The notes under the pieces are model-generated. The model saw only the letters and a list, made by a program, of their open reading frames with translations. It had not been told where the DNA came from and did not search any database. A DNA stretch of 64,000 nt from Methanosarcina sp. DH2. GTDB lineage: Archaea; Halobacteriota; Methanosarcinia; Methanosarcinales; Methanosarcinaceae. Location: NCBI RefSeq assembly GCF_020804225.1, contig NZ_WJBI01000005.1, positions 195,623 through 259,622 on the forward strand, written 5' to 3'. The position numbers and the translations under genes are program-made. Positions 8,950-18,481 of the stretch are shown here, piece by piece (position 1 is the first letter of the stretch; every line of letters starts with the position of its first letter).

Positions 8950-9450
8950 ATAGACAGTGTAAGAAGAAGCCCAGAGGCGCTGCATCTACTGTATCCCCCA
9001 ATACAATTTCTTCGGAATATTATGCTCCCCCAAGCACATTGATTCGAAGAAGGATTAGCGACCTCCAGGAGATTCTTTTATTTTGATGATACACCAGCTC
9101 TATTCCCCAACTCCAGCACATAGTAATAGCAGAAACTATATTAAATAAATTATATCAAAAATGGTTTTCAAGCAAAAAATTGTTTGACGTAAAAAATTTC
9201 AAGCTCATTATGCATTTTTCTTTATATTCACGGTTTTTTCAACGACATTAAAATTTTCAATATAATATAATTATTTAATTATACCAAAGTTTAAATTAAA
9301 AACTAATTTTTCATATCAATTATGATATATATCTCCATGGCATTATGATACATGCTTAGATTGAGAGAAATAGGGTTTCCTCTCAATCCAGGGTTGGATC
9401 GCAGGTAGGGATTGAGAATAGGGACTCAGATCCTACCATCTACTTCTAAA
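8950..9450 (+). repeat. long intergenic repeat, copy 1 of 4 (carries ncRNA)
   Basis: About 490 bp that recurs at 17808, 22560 and 30317. Shared landmarks in order: an 'agaagcccagaggc' start, a 'gattcgaag' box, 'tccccaactccagca', a very AT-rich stretch with 'ttcaatataatataatta', a 'tatcaattatgatatatat' promoter, and the twin-hairpin RNA at the right end. The flanking gap from 8468 otherwise holds only a C/G-rich hairpin at 8750-8770 (ccccggg/cccaggg), possibly an insertion-sequence relic. This copy is not next to a kinase, unlike copies 3 and 4. Confidence 0.75.
9356..9450 (+). ncRNA. twin-hairpin candidate sRNA, copy 1
   Basis: Hairpin 1 is GATTGAGAG / CTCTCAATC (9 bp, perfect). Hairpin 2 is GGTAGG / CCTACC with an inner TGAG/CTCA helix. 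Both loops show AATAGGG. A TATA box (tgatatatat, about 9322-9332) lies about 25 bp before the first stem. Compared with copies 2-4, hairpin 1 carries a paired change (A-T to G-C at the fifth pair), which supports a selected RNA structure. There is no open reading frame. Family unknown to me. Confidence 0.65.
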
Positions 9451-9695
9451 CTGAACTTCTGAAAGATTACCTCTTTTTATCCTTCCTAAATTTATCCTTC
9501 CTGAATTTATCCTTCCTGAATTTACCCTTCCTGAATTTACCCTGATCTCACACTTTTGAGTTTGTGGCGCTATTTTGGTTTACATTGACTTTGGTCTTTA
9601 ATCTTAATTTAACCGAAAAAAGCTGAAATAGATGTTTATTTTTATTTTTCCGGGATTAGGGAATTTATTTATATTTGAGATATTAATACTATAAT

Positions 9696-9854
9696 ATGTC
9701 TTCATTGGTTGGTGATGCTGAAGCTATTAGTCAACAAATCCCTCCGGAGACGGCTTTTGGATGCGTCCTGATCCTGGTGATTATTGGCCTGGCTCTGCTC
9801 CTCCTTTTGTTCTTCACTCTACGCCATGATATCCGGAGTAATCCGAGCATCTAA
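9696..9854 (+). CDS. 52-aa single-helix membrane protein, probably leaderless
   Basis: ATG at 9696, stop TAA at 9852. The N-terminus is polar (MSSLVGDAEAISQQIPPE). One strong hydrophobic helix follows (VLILVIIGLALLLLLFF), then a short basic tail (TLRHDIRSNPSI). The ATG has no ribosome site, and a TATA-like tttatttatat is centred about 26 bp upstream, as expected of a leaderless archaeal transcript. Clean codon structure and a plausible promoter argue that it is real; function unknown. Confidence 0.5.
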   Translation: MSSLVGDAEAISQQIPPETAFGCVLILVIIGLALLLLLFFTLRHDIRSNPSI

Positions 9855-10230
9855 TTTCCCCTACTCCGGGATCTTTCAGGCTGATTTAGCTGTGATTTTC
9901 CTGTTTCTTCAAATAGTCAAGGCTACGATTGAGTATGTCCAGCTGTCAGGTCTACCTGATACCATCGTTGAAAATTATCCCTACTGACGGTTTAAGCCTA
10001 CAAGGAAGAGAACTCCCCGAGAACTGGTCCAACAGCTTCTTTGAGATTTTATTCAAACAATGACTCCTCTCCGTCCAAACCCATATTTTGTCTGTGTAAC
10101 TGTCCTGTACAGTAGTTCCAGGAATGTCAGGAAGCTTCATTGTCCTGGACTTATACATTAGCCGAAATTGGCGGTGGCCAGATCTTATTCTGAAGGCGAA
10201 AACTCTGGTTTAAAAATATCTTTCTTTGAA
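9855..10230. other. intergenic, no recognisable gene
   Basis: About 375 bp with open frames of 67-68 codons on each strand, neither with a convincing start, ribosome site or recognisable motif. It may be decayed coding DNA. Confidence 0.3.
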
Positions 10231-10383
10231 TTATTCTTCTTTGAAATACTTAAAAAAGATGAAGAAAGCAAAGAAGGCCACGTATCCTGCCAGTCCGTAA
10301 TTTCCAGTTGCAATTCCAACTATTCCCTGAATTCCTAAAAAGCCAAAAAATCCTAAATAACCTAAATTTCTACGATTTTCCAT
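10231..10383 (-). CDS. 50-aa small membrane protein, DUF3796-like
   Basis: ATG at 10383 on the minus strand, TAA at 10231. It starts MENRRNLGYLGFFGFLG, continues with a G/I-rich hydrophobic segment, then a second hydrophobic run (VAFFAFFIFFKYF) and an acidic end. 'NRRNLG-LGF-GFLG' repeats are characteristic of small bacterial and archaeal two-helix proteins placed in DUF3796. Function unknown. The family name is from memory. Confidence 0.6.
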   Translation of the reverse strand: MENRRNLGYLGFFGFLGIQGIVGIATGNYGLAGYVAFFAFFIFFKYFKEE

Positions 10384-10494
10384 AGAGTTACTAATATAAA
10401 TATCTACTTAAAATTTTCTAAAATTTAATGCTTATAATTCGTTTATACACTAACTTTGTCCCTCTTGCCTGCCCCTTGAGAACCTACTTCATAT

Positions 10495-11290
10495 GACATT
10501 TATTAAACAGCCTACCTTTTTTTCTACTATTTCTGATTCAGAACGCCACCAGTTTCCCTTTTTCTATCCTGGCAACCTTTAAAGGTAAGGTCCACTTTTT
10601 AATTTTCCCATGCTCTCACCGGACGCAGACGACCGGTCTTTCAAAAAATATCTGGAAAAGAACCTTGAAGCCTGAGTGACAAATTTTAAACCTTTCACGC
10701 TTATTTTGAAACTTTTTTCTGGCTCTTTCTCTTTTCTTTCCCTTCTTATTTTCCTTCATTGACACGTAACATAAAAATTAATTCTCTTGACTCTGGATAC
10801 GCGTTAAAATTCGCAGATACATATAAACGCCCCCGCCAGCTTTTCTGACGGCCCTTCAAAAAAAGAAGAAATAAATAAGAAATAAGTAAGAAATAAGTAA
10901 GAAATAAGTAAGAAATAAGTAAGAAAGAAGTAAGAAAGAAGTAAGAAAGAAGTAAGAAAGAAGTAAGAAGGAAAAAGAAGTAAAGGGAAGGAAAATAGGA
11001 AAAAGAAACGTGAGAAAGCAACAAAGAGCTATAAAAGCAGAATTGGGTATTATCTACCGATTCTTTTCTTATTTTTCTCTTTATTTCTTCTTCTTTGTCT
11101 TTTTGGGGAAGACCGCTCTCCTTAGTCGGGAGTGACAAAAACCACACAATATGGCTAATACGGTTTTACGGGTCAGAATTCAGGATTCAGGATTTCGAGC
11201 CAGTCTTCAGGATTCCGAATTTCGAGCTAACCGCTTATGATTCAGTTCCCTATAACTTCATTTTTATGAGACCAGTTCACCTGTGAAGGC
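10495..11290. repeat. intergenic repeat block A/B, copy 1
   Basis: Similar in order and sequence to 17085-17820. Landmarks: 'gattcagaa(c/t)gcc', 'ctatcctggcaac', then hairpin A (ccggacgc..gaccgg at 10619-10636, followed by ctttcaaaaaa), hairpin B (ccgccag..ctgacgg at 10833-10851), then a low-complexity run of 'taagaaataag/taagaaagaag' units (about 10865-10975). A closing 'agaaagcaacaaagagc' follows, and in this copy also 'cctgtgaaggctttct'. A 133-codon frame on the minus strand is only the translation of the low-complexity run and is not called. Confidence 0.65.
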
Positions 11291-11363
11291 TTTCTACATG
11301 AGAGCGTCTATTTTTTAATTTTTTCCAGATATGAATCTCATTCGATTCTGGTTTAATGTCCTT

Positions 11364-13457
11364 TCAAAAATGTAAATTCCGAAATATTTCTTTCTTCATT
11401 TTTTGTATTGATTTTTCGGAAGGGAAATCAAGGATTCTTTTCTCGTAAAAACTCACAGATTCATTTATCAAGTTTCTATTGTCTGAGATATATTTAGGGA
11501 ATCTTGAATCCAGGGTAAATGTGTAAGCCCAGTCTTCTTCCGATCTTATAGACCTTCCAATACTCTGGCACACTGAAATAGCAGTTTTGTATTTATAAAA
11601 AAATTTGTCTTTGTCCTTTCTTGTTGAGATGTAAAGATCACTTATATCCGGATACGGGACTTTAATCAAAATTTGAAACCTGGAGGAATCATCTGCAAGG
11701 TCTACACCCTCTGTCATGGAAGGGGTGCAAAGCACAGTAGGTTCAGGGGATTTTAGATGGCGGTTCAGAACCTCCAATCTATTGTGCTGGTTATGTGTTA
11801 AAATTCGGGAATGCCCTTCTTTACAATAAGATTTTAAGTATTTCGAGATGTCGGAATTTGATGTATGAATGATTCCTTTATATTTCGGGAACATTGATAA
11901 TATGAAATCCACAGCCACTACCAGGTTAGCCCACAAAATCCGGTCGTTATTCAGAACCAGGTTTTCAAAATTCAGTTTGCCTATGGAAAGATGATATACT
12001 CCATGGTTTTCCGATGGGAATGTGGGAGGAATTGGAATAAAAATAGTTTCTTCCGGGTCAAGCCCCATGTTTCCGGCAAAATAAGAACAGTCCAGGATAG
12101 TAGCAGACATTATTATGCGGATTTTTCCAAACCTGAAAAATTTGTCTTCAGCGTATTCATTAATAAAAATGGGTCTGAAATTAACTGACTCAATTTCCTT
12201 ATATTTTTCTTTTCCTTTTTCTTTTTCTTTAATTTCTAATATCCAGTTAGAGGGGTTTTTCCAGTATTCTAACAAAAATCTCGTTATTTTACCATGTAAG
12301 TTTACTATTTTATTGAGCCTCTCTACCCTGAGCTGGGCTTCATATTTCGATTTCTCGTTCTGGTCCCTTTGTGAATTAGCAACCAGGGATGAAATATCAT
12401 CTTCATTATCACGTTTTTCTTTTCTTAACCTATCTTTGCAAACATCAATTAAATCCTCAATTCCACTATCAACTTTACTCCGTATAACTTTTACAATCTT
12501 ATGGAGCTCCTTATCAGGATAATTTAATTCTTCCAGATTGAGAAATTCTTTTGCTATTTCTTCAGGAATTGTGTTTTGAATATTCTCCAGCCAGGAAGCA
12601 TATACTTCCAGCTTTTCCTTCATTGTAACTTCTATGTTGCTAAGATCCGGAAAGTGAGAATCCGGCAGGAATTTTAAATTATTATTCGAAAATGTGAATT
12701 TAATGAAGTTCGCTACCTGAAATTCTATGTTATGCCCTTCATCAGCGATTAAGACTTCCCGTTCCCCAAAGTCGCCTACATAATTAGATTCTATTAAAAA
12801 ATAATTGTAATTAAAAATCGTAATTGGCGAGTTTAAACCTTTCATTTTCTGGACATAATACTCGCATCTCTCCCGTTCCGCAGTTTTCCAGCATAGACCT
12901 CCTCTACTGGAAGAAAAGCCTGCAAAAAGAGTATTTTTGTCCTTTGCATTTTCATCCTTTGCATTTTCATCCTTTGCATTTTCATCCTTTAACTCTTTGT
13001 AGTCCAGATCGCATTTAACAGGTTTTCTGTCACATTCCGGTATTATATCCAATTTTTCCAGAATCTTATGCTTTTTATTTTCGCTGTCCTCATCTTCCTC
13101 TTCGTCTATGGAAAGTTTACAAAGGCCTTCAGAACACAGGTAATTAGACCTGTCTTCCTTTTTTTCTCCCATTTCTTTCAACATTTTACAAATCCAGTTT
13201 CCTCTTCCAGTGACTTCATTTACGCATTGAGGGTAATCTTCAACGTATTGTTTCTGGAGGGATTTCTGGTTGGTGCAGATGTAGGCATTTTTAAAATACC
13301 TGGCAATTGCAATAGACAACGCAGTTTTTCCCGAACCCGTTGGAGCCTGAATTATAAAGTTTATCTTTCCCCTATCAAGTCCTTCCTGAATTTTATCTAA
13401 AACATGTTCTTGATAGCCCCTGAATTCACCATGAGGGAAAAAGTCTTTTATGACCAT
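11364..13457 (-). CDS. XPD/DinG-type superfamily 2 DNA helicase
   Basis: A 697-residue protein. N-terminus FRGYQEHVLDKIQEGLDRG (Q-like region), Walker A IIQAPTGSGKTALS (about residues 37-50), and Walker B/DEAH-type ADEGHNIE (about 240). Motif III is IIMSATILD and motif VI is SVCQSIGRSIRS. Between motifs I and II lie clustered cysteines (NWIC, CSEGLC, CDRKPVKC, LCWKTAERERCEYY) like the iron-sulfur cluster of XPD/FancJ/DinG helicases. A DENAK repeat (about residues 153-167) interrupts this region. It probably unwinds DNA 5'-3' in repair or recombination. There is no operon partner; the 121-codon gene and hsdM relic follow on its upstream side. Confidence 0.85.
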   Translation of the reverse strand: MVIKDFFPHGEFRGYQEHVLDKIQEGLDRGKINFIIQAPTGSGKTALSIAIARYFKNAYICTNQKSLQKQYVEDYPQCVNEVTGRGNWICKMLKEMGEKKEDRSNYLCSEGLCKLSIDEEEDEDSENKKHKILEKLDIIPECDRKPVKCDLDYKELKDENAKDENAKDENAKDKNTLFAGFSSSRGGLCWKTAERERCEYYVQKMKGLNSPITIFNYNYFLIESNYVGDFGEREVLIADEGHNIEFQVANFIKFTFSNNNLKFLPDSHFPDLSNIEVTMKEKLEVYASWLENIQNTIPEEIAKEFLNLEELNYPDKELHKIVKVIRSKVDSGIEDLIDVCKDRLRKEKRDNEDDISSLVANSQRDQNEKSKYEAQLRVERLNKIVNLHGKITRFLLEYWKNPSNWILEIKEKEKGKEKYKEIESVNFRPIFINEYAEDKFFRFGKIRIIMSATILDCSYFAGNMGLDPEETIFIPIPPTFPSENHGVYHLSIGKLNFENLVLNNDRILWANLVVAVDFILSMFPKYKGIIHTSNSDISKYLKSYCKEGHSRILTHNQHNRLEVLNRHLKSPEPTVLCTPSMTEGVDLADDSSRFQILIKVPYPDISDLYISTRKDKDKFFYKYKTAISVCQSIGRSIRSEEDWAYTFTLDSRFPKYISDNRNLINESVSFYEKRILDFPSEKSIQKMKKEIFRNLHF

Positions 13458-13536
13458 ATAAATTCCAGTTTAAATTTATAAATGGTATATATACTATAGT
13501 GTTCTGTAAGATTTATTAAACATTGCTTGGGCATGT

Positions 13537-13902
13537 TTAATCTGTTTTGCTCTTAACTTCTATCCAAGTCCATTTTTCCCATTTATGATCTCTTATCCTC
13601 TGTATCTCTTTTACGAAAAAATTAATTTTGTCGTCAACATTAACATCAACGAAATTTAGTGTTCTGAAAAATCCATCTCCAGGTATCCCGTGTTTATTTA
13701 CAACAAGTGCAGCCAGAAAAGGATCTCCTTTCAGTTTGTTGTATACAACTATAAGGTTTAATACGTCTGTAAGTTGCTGCAGATTTTTTGGGTTATGCTC
13801 AAGCCCACATTTTTCTTCCATTTTCCCATATGTTATTGTATTTTTTGGACTATTTGCGATGGTAATAAGATAATTATAGACATTTTCTGCATTCAGTTTT
13901 AT
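13537..13902 (-). CDS. 121-aa protein of unknown function, apparent ATA start
   Basis: The frame opens at 13902 with ATA, eight bases after a clear GGTGAT ribosome site, and reads MKLNAENVYNYLITIANSP if ATA is taken as Met. The next in-frame ATG is 27 codons later (13821), inside what looks like the domain (YGKMEEKCGL). Later motifs are LNLIVVYNKL, LVVNKHGIPGDGFF and a tryptophan-rich end (KWEKWTWIEV). It lies directly next to the hsdM relic, so a link to restriction-modification is possible but unproven. I do not recognise the family; the 'itYGkm..vvNk.GipG' pattern distantly recalls alkyltransferase-like winged helices. Confidence 0.6.
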   Translation of the reverse strand: MKLNAENVYNYLITIANSPKNTITYGKMEEKCGLEHNPKNLQQLTDVLNLIVVYNKLKGDPFLAALVVNKHGIPGDGFFRTLNFVDVNVDDKINFFVKEIQRIRDHKWEKWTWIEVKSKTD

Positions 13903-13911
13903 CTAAAATTA

Positions 13912-15431
13912 TCACCTGTGAGATTCATCTTCGTTGAGCAACCATTTCAACTCCTCAATATCTTCGAGAATCTTTCCTTCGAGTTCCTCTATCTTTTCAA
14001 TTATAATTTCCGGCTTTTCGTACCTGACTTCTTCATACTCGATCTCTTTGTATCTGGAAATGGAAAGATCGTAATTGTTAGCTTTGATTTCGTCCGCTGG
14101 CACGTAGAAGCATTTCCCTTTTTTATCGGCCGGGTTTTCTTCTCTTCATTTTCTGAACCGCTCGATAATGTCCGGAATATTTCCTTTTCTGTCTACCGAA
14201 GTCCGTTTATCGTCCAGGGAATACCCATCTGTTTCCATGTCGTAGAACCAGACATTTTCCGTGTTCCCGCCCTTTGTGAAGATGAGCACTGCGGTTGAGA
14301 CGCCTGCATAGGGCTTGAAGACGCCTGAGGACATGGAAACTACCCTTCGACAGGCATTTTTCGAGCAGGAGCTTCCGGAGGTCTTTGTGAGCATTCGAGC
14401 TTCCGAAGAGCACGCCATCAGGTACGATAACGCCGCACTTCCCGCCAATTTCAAGCAGCCTGATCATTTTCTCTACGAACAGGAGTTCTGTCTTTGTGGT
14501 GCCAGGGTCAGCCTGTCGTTGATATCGTTTTTATCAATGCTCTCTTTGAAGGGAGGGTTTGCCAGGATAACTGTGAACTCTTCTTCTCAGCTATACTGGT
14601 TGGGAGCATGTCAGTAGGTTCGATAGAGGAGCCCTGATCCCGTGAAGGACCATGTTCATAAGCGCAATCCTCTGACCATTGTCGAGTCAAAATCAAAACC
14701 GTAGAACCTGTCCTTATGCAGTTTGTCCCACGCCTTTTGCTCGGTTATGTGGTCTCCGATCAGGTTGTGCCAGTCCCCTTCCTCGTCTTCAATGACCATG
14801 TCAGAACTTGTGTATTTCCAGAGGATATACCTGTAAGCCGTAAACAGGAAACCAGCCGTCCCGCACGCAGGGTCGCAGATCCTGTCATTAACGTCAGGGT
14901 CAACAAGCTCGACATCATCCTGATTATGTGCCTCGGCGTCCTGAACTGCCCGTTCTTCCCTGCAGTTGCAAGCTGGCTCAGGAGGTACTCGTAAATATCT
15001 CCCCGCACATCAGAACTCTGCCCTGAAATGTCGAGCTCATCAATGATCCCTACCGCTTCCTGCACAAGAGACGGCTTAGGGACCATGAATACAGTGTCCT
15101 TCATATGCTCTGAAAAAAGCGTCTTCTCCCCATCATGAATATCTTTGATAAACGGAAACACAACATCCCTGACGTGTTTCATCATCTCCTCAGCCGGTTT
15201 GTGCTTCCATTCCGACCACCTACACTCCTCATGTCCCTCAAAGATAGAAGCATAAGCCTGTCAGGTAGCATTCGCCCGCCTCTGTTCCAGCACGTCCATA
15301 TCCTCAAGCCTTTTCATGAAAATGAGGTACGACATCTACTCAATGGACTGCAAAGGATTGGACAACCCTCAGCTCCAGAACCTGTCCCAGAGGGCATCTA
15401 TTTTTGACTTTTTTTCGGGTGGGAGTCTCAT
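13912..15431 (-). pseudogene. hsdM: type I restriction-modification methylase (HsdM), frameshifted
   Basis: Read leftward from an ATG at 15431 (MRLPPEKKSKIDALWDRFW, then LSNPLQSIE and FMKRLEDMDVLEQRR). In-frame stops and shifts break it repeatedly. The methylase motifs survive in separate frames: FRTPRHIIRMM, motif I DPACGTAGFLF (about 14850-14880) and motif IV VILANPPFKES (about 14547-14570). The C-terminal piece IKANNYDLSISRYKE ends at 13912. No hsdR or hsdS is adjacent. As a family, HsdM methylates adenine in type I systems; this copy cannot make the full enzyme without several corrections. Confidence 0.85.
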
Positions 15432-15648
15432 GCGATCACCTGTTTCTAACCTGTTGTGAACGTTAGTTTCGGGTATTGGATTTTAAATGTTGTGCTTTGT
15501 TGTGGATTTTAAGTAGCAGTACTGCTAAAAAACAAGATTACAATCGTTATTTTTTTATATCATTACTTACATATATAAAATTGGTCCATAGGGTCAGTCC
15601 CTGATGTATGAAGAAGACGTACAAAGAAGATATGTGACTTAAGTAAGT

Positions 15649-15960
15649 AGAAACTTGACTAAGTAACTTGACTAAGTAACTTGACTAAGTAATAACTTGA
15701 CTAAGTAATAACTTGACTAAGTAATAACTTGACTAAGTAATAACTTGACTAAGTAATAACTTGACTAAGTAATAACTTGACTAAGTAATAACTTGACTAA
15801 GTAATAACTTGACTAAGTAATAACTTGACTAAGTAATAACTTGACTAAGTAATAACTTGACTAAGTAATAACTTGACTAAGTAATAACTTGACTAAGTAA
15901 TAACTTGACTAAGTAATAACTTGACTAAGTAATAACTTGACTAAGTGACTTAACTGAGTA
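15649..15960. repeat. 16-bp minisatellite, about 19 copies
   Basis: Unit taataacttgactaag. The first copies are shortened to 13 bp (taacttgactaag); the rest are almost identical over about 300 bp. There are no spacers, so it is not a CRISPR array. It lies in a gap of about 1250 bp (15432-16685) between the hsdM relic and mscL. Otherwise the gap holds one hairpin-A element (16189-16208, ccggtcgc/gcgactgg) followed by ctttcaaaaaaa. Such uniform units usually change copy number between strains. Confidence 0.9.
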
Positions 15961-16605
15961 ATAACTTAAATAAGTAGTAAATTAACTGAGTACAGAACTA
16001 AATTACATAAAATTGGACCAGACCTTATGGATCACTTTAAAAGATTCTAAAAGGCTTTTCTAGTAAATTAATTCCTTATTTTAACTCAATTTTGGTTTTG
16101 GATTCTAATTATTCCAGGTTCCGTTTCGTGCTTGTTTTAGCCCGCATATGCTATCAGTTATTTCCAGTTTTCAGAACCCCGTACTCTCACCGGTCGCAGG
16201 CGACTGGCCTTTCAAAAAAAGCCCTTAAAAAGAGCCTTGAAGCCTGAATGTTGAATTCTTAAGCTCTGGAGTTCAGTTTTTTATGTTCCGGTTATCAGGA
16301 AAAGGCTTTTGCATGAAACTCTTATTTTTAACCTTTTTTGATAAGCCTTTTATTAGCTTGATGTTTTAACTTTTGGGTATTGTTTAGAGCATTCGTTTCC
16401 GGTGTTGGCTTTTAAATATCATTCCTATGCCACAATATGAGAGCATTAAGCATGCCTTTGTGACAAATTTCAGGATAATTCTCTCCCCATTAAGGTTTTT
16501 AAGGATTCTTTTCTGTAATCTGGTCATTTAAGGCTCAATAACTGATTTTCAGGATAAACTTCAGTATAAAAGCCAGGCTTGAGGGTTGAAGAAAACATAC
16601 AAAGA

Positions 16606-16616
16606 GTATATATAAT
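16606..16616 (+). promoter_or_regulatory. TATA box for mscL
   Basis: gtatatataat, about 75 bp before the GTG start at 16686. This predicts a leader of about 45-50 nt ending in a strong GGAGGAA ribosome site. Confidence 0.5.
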
Positions 16617-16685
16617 AATAACAGAATAAACTAATTAATTTAATCTTTGTAAATTAAGATCTTAAATGGACTGAGGAGGAATATA

Positions 16686-16991
16686 GTGGGACTTATTAGC
16701 GAATTTAAAGAGTTTCTTTATGAGTACAAAGTAATTCCCCTGGCAATTGCTTTGATCATGGGTCTTGCAGCTACTGCTTTTATAAAATCTTTTGTAGATA
16801 ACATCGTCATGCCGATCATAACACCTTTCGTTCCCGGAGGGGCCTGGAGGACGGCAACGCTTGAAATTGGACCGATAGTGCTGGGCTGGGGTCCCTTTTT
16901 GGGAGAATTGATAAACTTCATTATTGTTGCATTCGTGGTCTTTATCATTGCAAAAAAAGTGATGAAAGAAGAAAAGGTAACCAAAAAGTAA
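16686..16991 (+). CDS. mscL: large-conductance mechanosensitive channel MscL
   Basis: A 101-residue protein starting at GTG (16686) behind GGAGG at 5-8 bp. Two hydrophobic helices: the pore helix IPLAIALIMGLAATAFIKSFVDNIVMPIITP, quoted here only as its span (about residues 17-47), with the conserved 'F-ivMPii' end, and TM2 LINFIIVAFVVFIIAKKV (about 78-95). A short loop with GWGPFL lies between. The length suits an archaeal MscL, whose C-terminal helix is short. It forms a pentameric emergency valve for hypo-osmotic shock. Confidence 0.9.
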   Translation: MGLISEFKEFLYEYKVIPLAIALIMGLAATAFIKSFVDNIVMPIITPFVPGGAWRTATLEIGPIVLGWGPFLGELINFIIVAFVVFIIAKKVMKEEKVTKK

Positions 16992-17084
16992 CTGAAAAAC
17001 GCAGCTGTTTTATATCTCAATACAGTTAAGAATTAGAGTTGGTCTATAGTCTAAAGCCTTTCCAGCAGCATACAACCTGAATTT

Positions 17085-17820
17085 ATTAAACAGCCCACCC
17101 TTTTCTTTTCCACTTTTTCCAGATTCAGAATGCCGCTAGTTTCCGTTTTTCTATCCTGGCAACGTTTAAAGGTAGTTGATTCACGATTGAATCTTCCCCG
17201 CGCTCTCACCGGTCGCCTGCGACCGGCCTTTCAAAAAAAGCCATGAAAAACAAAAATTAACTTTGCCAGCCGATTTTTTTAAGTTTTTCGTGGCCCGATT
17301 TATTTATGAAACCAATTTTCCTGTGAAGGCTTTCTGCATGAGGGCATCGAAGAGAGTATTGATTTAAGGGGAAGATTGTTTTGAGATTGCTCTATCTGCA
17401 TCCTCACCGGTTTTTTTCTGTCCCTCTGAGTTTGTGGCTGCTTTGTGGCTTTTTTTCTTCTTTTTCTTCTTTTCCTTCTTTTTTTGTAAGACCGCTCTCC
17501 TGCGTCGATCGTGTCAAGAACTTCTTGATCCTGGAAACCGTGTTATAATTCACAGGTAAAAATAAACGCCCCCGCCAGCTTGTCTGGCGGCCCTACCTAT
17601 AAAGAAGAAACAAGTAAGAAATAAGTAAGAAATAAGTAAGAAACAAGTAAGAAATAAGTAAGAAGGAAAAAGAAGTAAAAGGCAAAAAAGGAAGAAGAGG
17701 TTTGAGAAAGCAACAAAGAGCGATAAAAACATAATCGGGTTGTTATTTGCCTATTCTCTTCTCTTTTGTCTTTTGGGAAGGCCACTCCCCCTCGTCGAGC
17801 GTGACAAAAGGGTTCAATAG
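17085..17820. repeat. intergenic repeat block A/B, copy 2
   Basis: Counterpart of 10495-11290, with the same order. Hairpin A is perfect here (ccggtcgc ct gcgaccgg, 17209-17226) and followed by ctttcaaaaaaa. Then come 'cctgtgaaggctttctgcatgag', hairpin B (ccgccag cttgt ctggcgg, 17572-17590), a short 'taagaaataag' run (about 17608-17660), and 'gagaaagcaacaaagagc'. It is fused at its right end to ncRNA repeat copy 2. No gene is seen between 16992 and 18481. Confidence 0.65.
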
Positions 17821-18226
17821 AGTCTCTTCGAATATTATGCTCCTCCAAGCAAGTTTATTCGAAGAAAGGATCAGCGACCTCCAAGTGATTCTTTATGTGG
17901 TAGATTATACCCCACCTTACTTCCCAACTCCAGCATATAATAATAAAATAAATTATTTTAAATCAATTATATCAAAAATTGTTTTCAAGCAAAAAATAAT
18001 TTCGCGTAGCTTATTTTAATGACATTAAAATGTTTGACATAATATACTTTTTTCAATTATATTAAATTTCAAATTAGAAACAATCTTTCGTATCAATTAT
18101 GATATATATTGCAAATGCATTATAAATGTACAGATTAAGAGTAATAGGGTTTCCTCTTAATCTTTGGGCTGGATCGCAGGTAGGAACTTGAGAATAAGGA
18201 CTCAAAACTCTACCGTCTACTTCTTA
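17808..18226 (+). repeat. long intergenic repeat, copy 2 of 4 (carries ncRNA)
   Basis: Shares 'cgaatattatgctcc', 'attcgaaga..gatcagcgacct', 'cttcccaactccagca', the AT-rich middle and the 'atcaattatgatatatat' promoter with the other copies. It lacks the first 40-50 bp. It stands at the 3' side of kinase 1, transcribed toward it. Confidence 0.7.
18129..18226 (+). ncRNA. twin-hairpin candidate sRNA, copy 2
   Basis: Hairpin 1 GATTAAGAG / CTCTTAATC (9 bp). Hairpin 2 GGTAG / CTACC with inner TTGAG/CTCAA. The second loop reads AATAAGG instead of AATAGGG, making this the most diverged copy. TATA box about 25 bp upstream. Convergent with the 3' end of kinase 1 (ends 18482). Confidence 0.6.
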
Positions 18227-18481
18227 GCTAATTTTTAGAAAACATTAACTCACTTTAAGAGTTCTTAACTTATTTTAAAAATCCTTGTTTATAATACCTT
18301 GGTCGTCCATCATTACGTGATTTATTTATTCTTACCCAAATTTGACAGATTCTAGTATTAATACATTGCATGGTTGCAAAAACGTATTGCTTTGAGGCAT
18401 ATCTATAGAATTATGCAAAGTCGCGAGGAATTTAAGAACATTATACTTAATAGAGGACGACTTGCTTCTTGTTAAACGGCA

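Noticed and set aside
9952-10158. 68-codon minus-strand frame and 67-codon plus-strand frame
   Set aside because: The two overlap, have no ribosome site and no recognisable motif.
10746-11147. 133-codon frame, Leu/Phe/Ser-rich, minus strand
   Set aside because: It is the translation of the 'taagaaataag' low-complexity run within a repeat block; the second block copy does not keep the frame.
15649-15960. Possible CRISPR array
   Set aside because: The units are directly adjacent without unique spacers, so it is a minisatellite.
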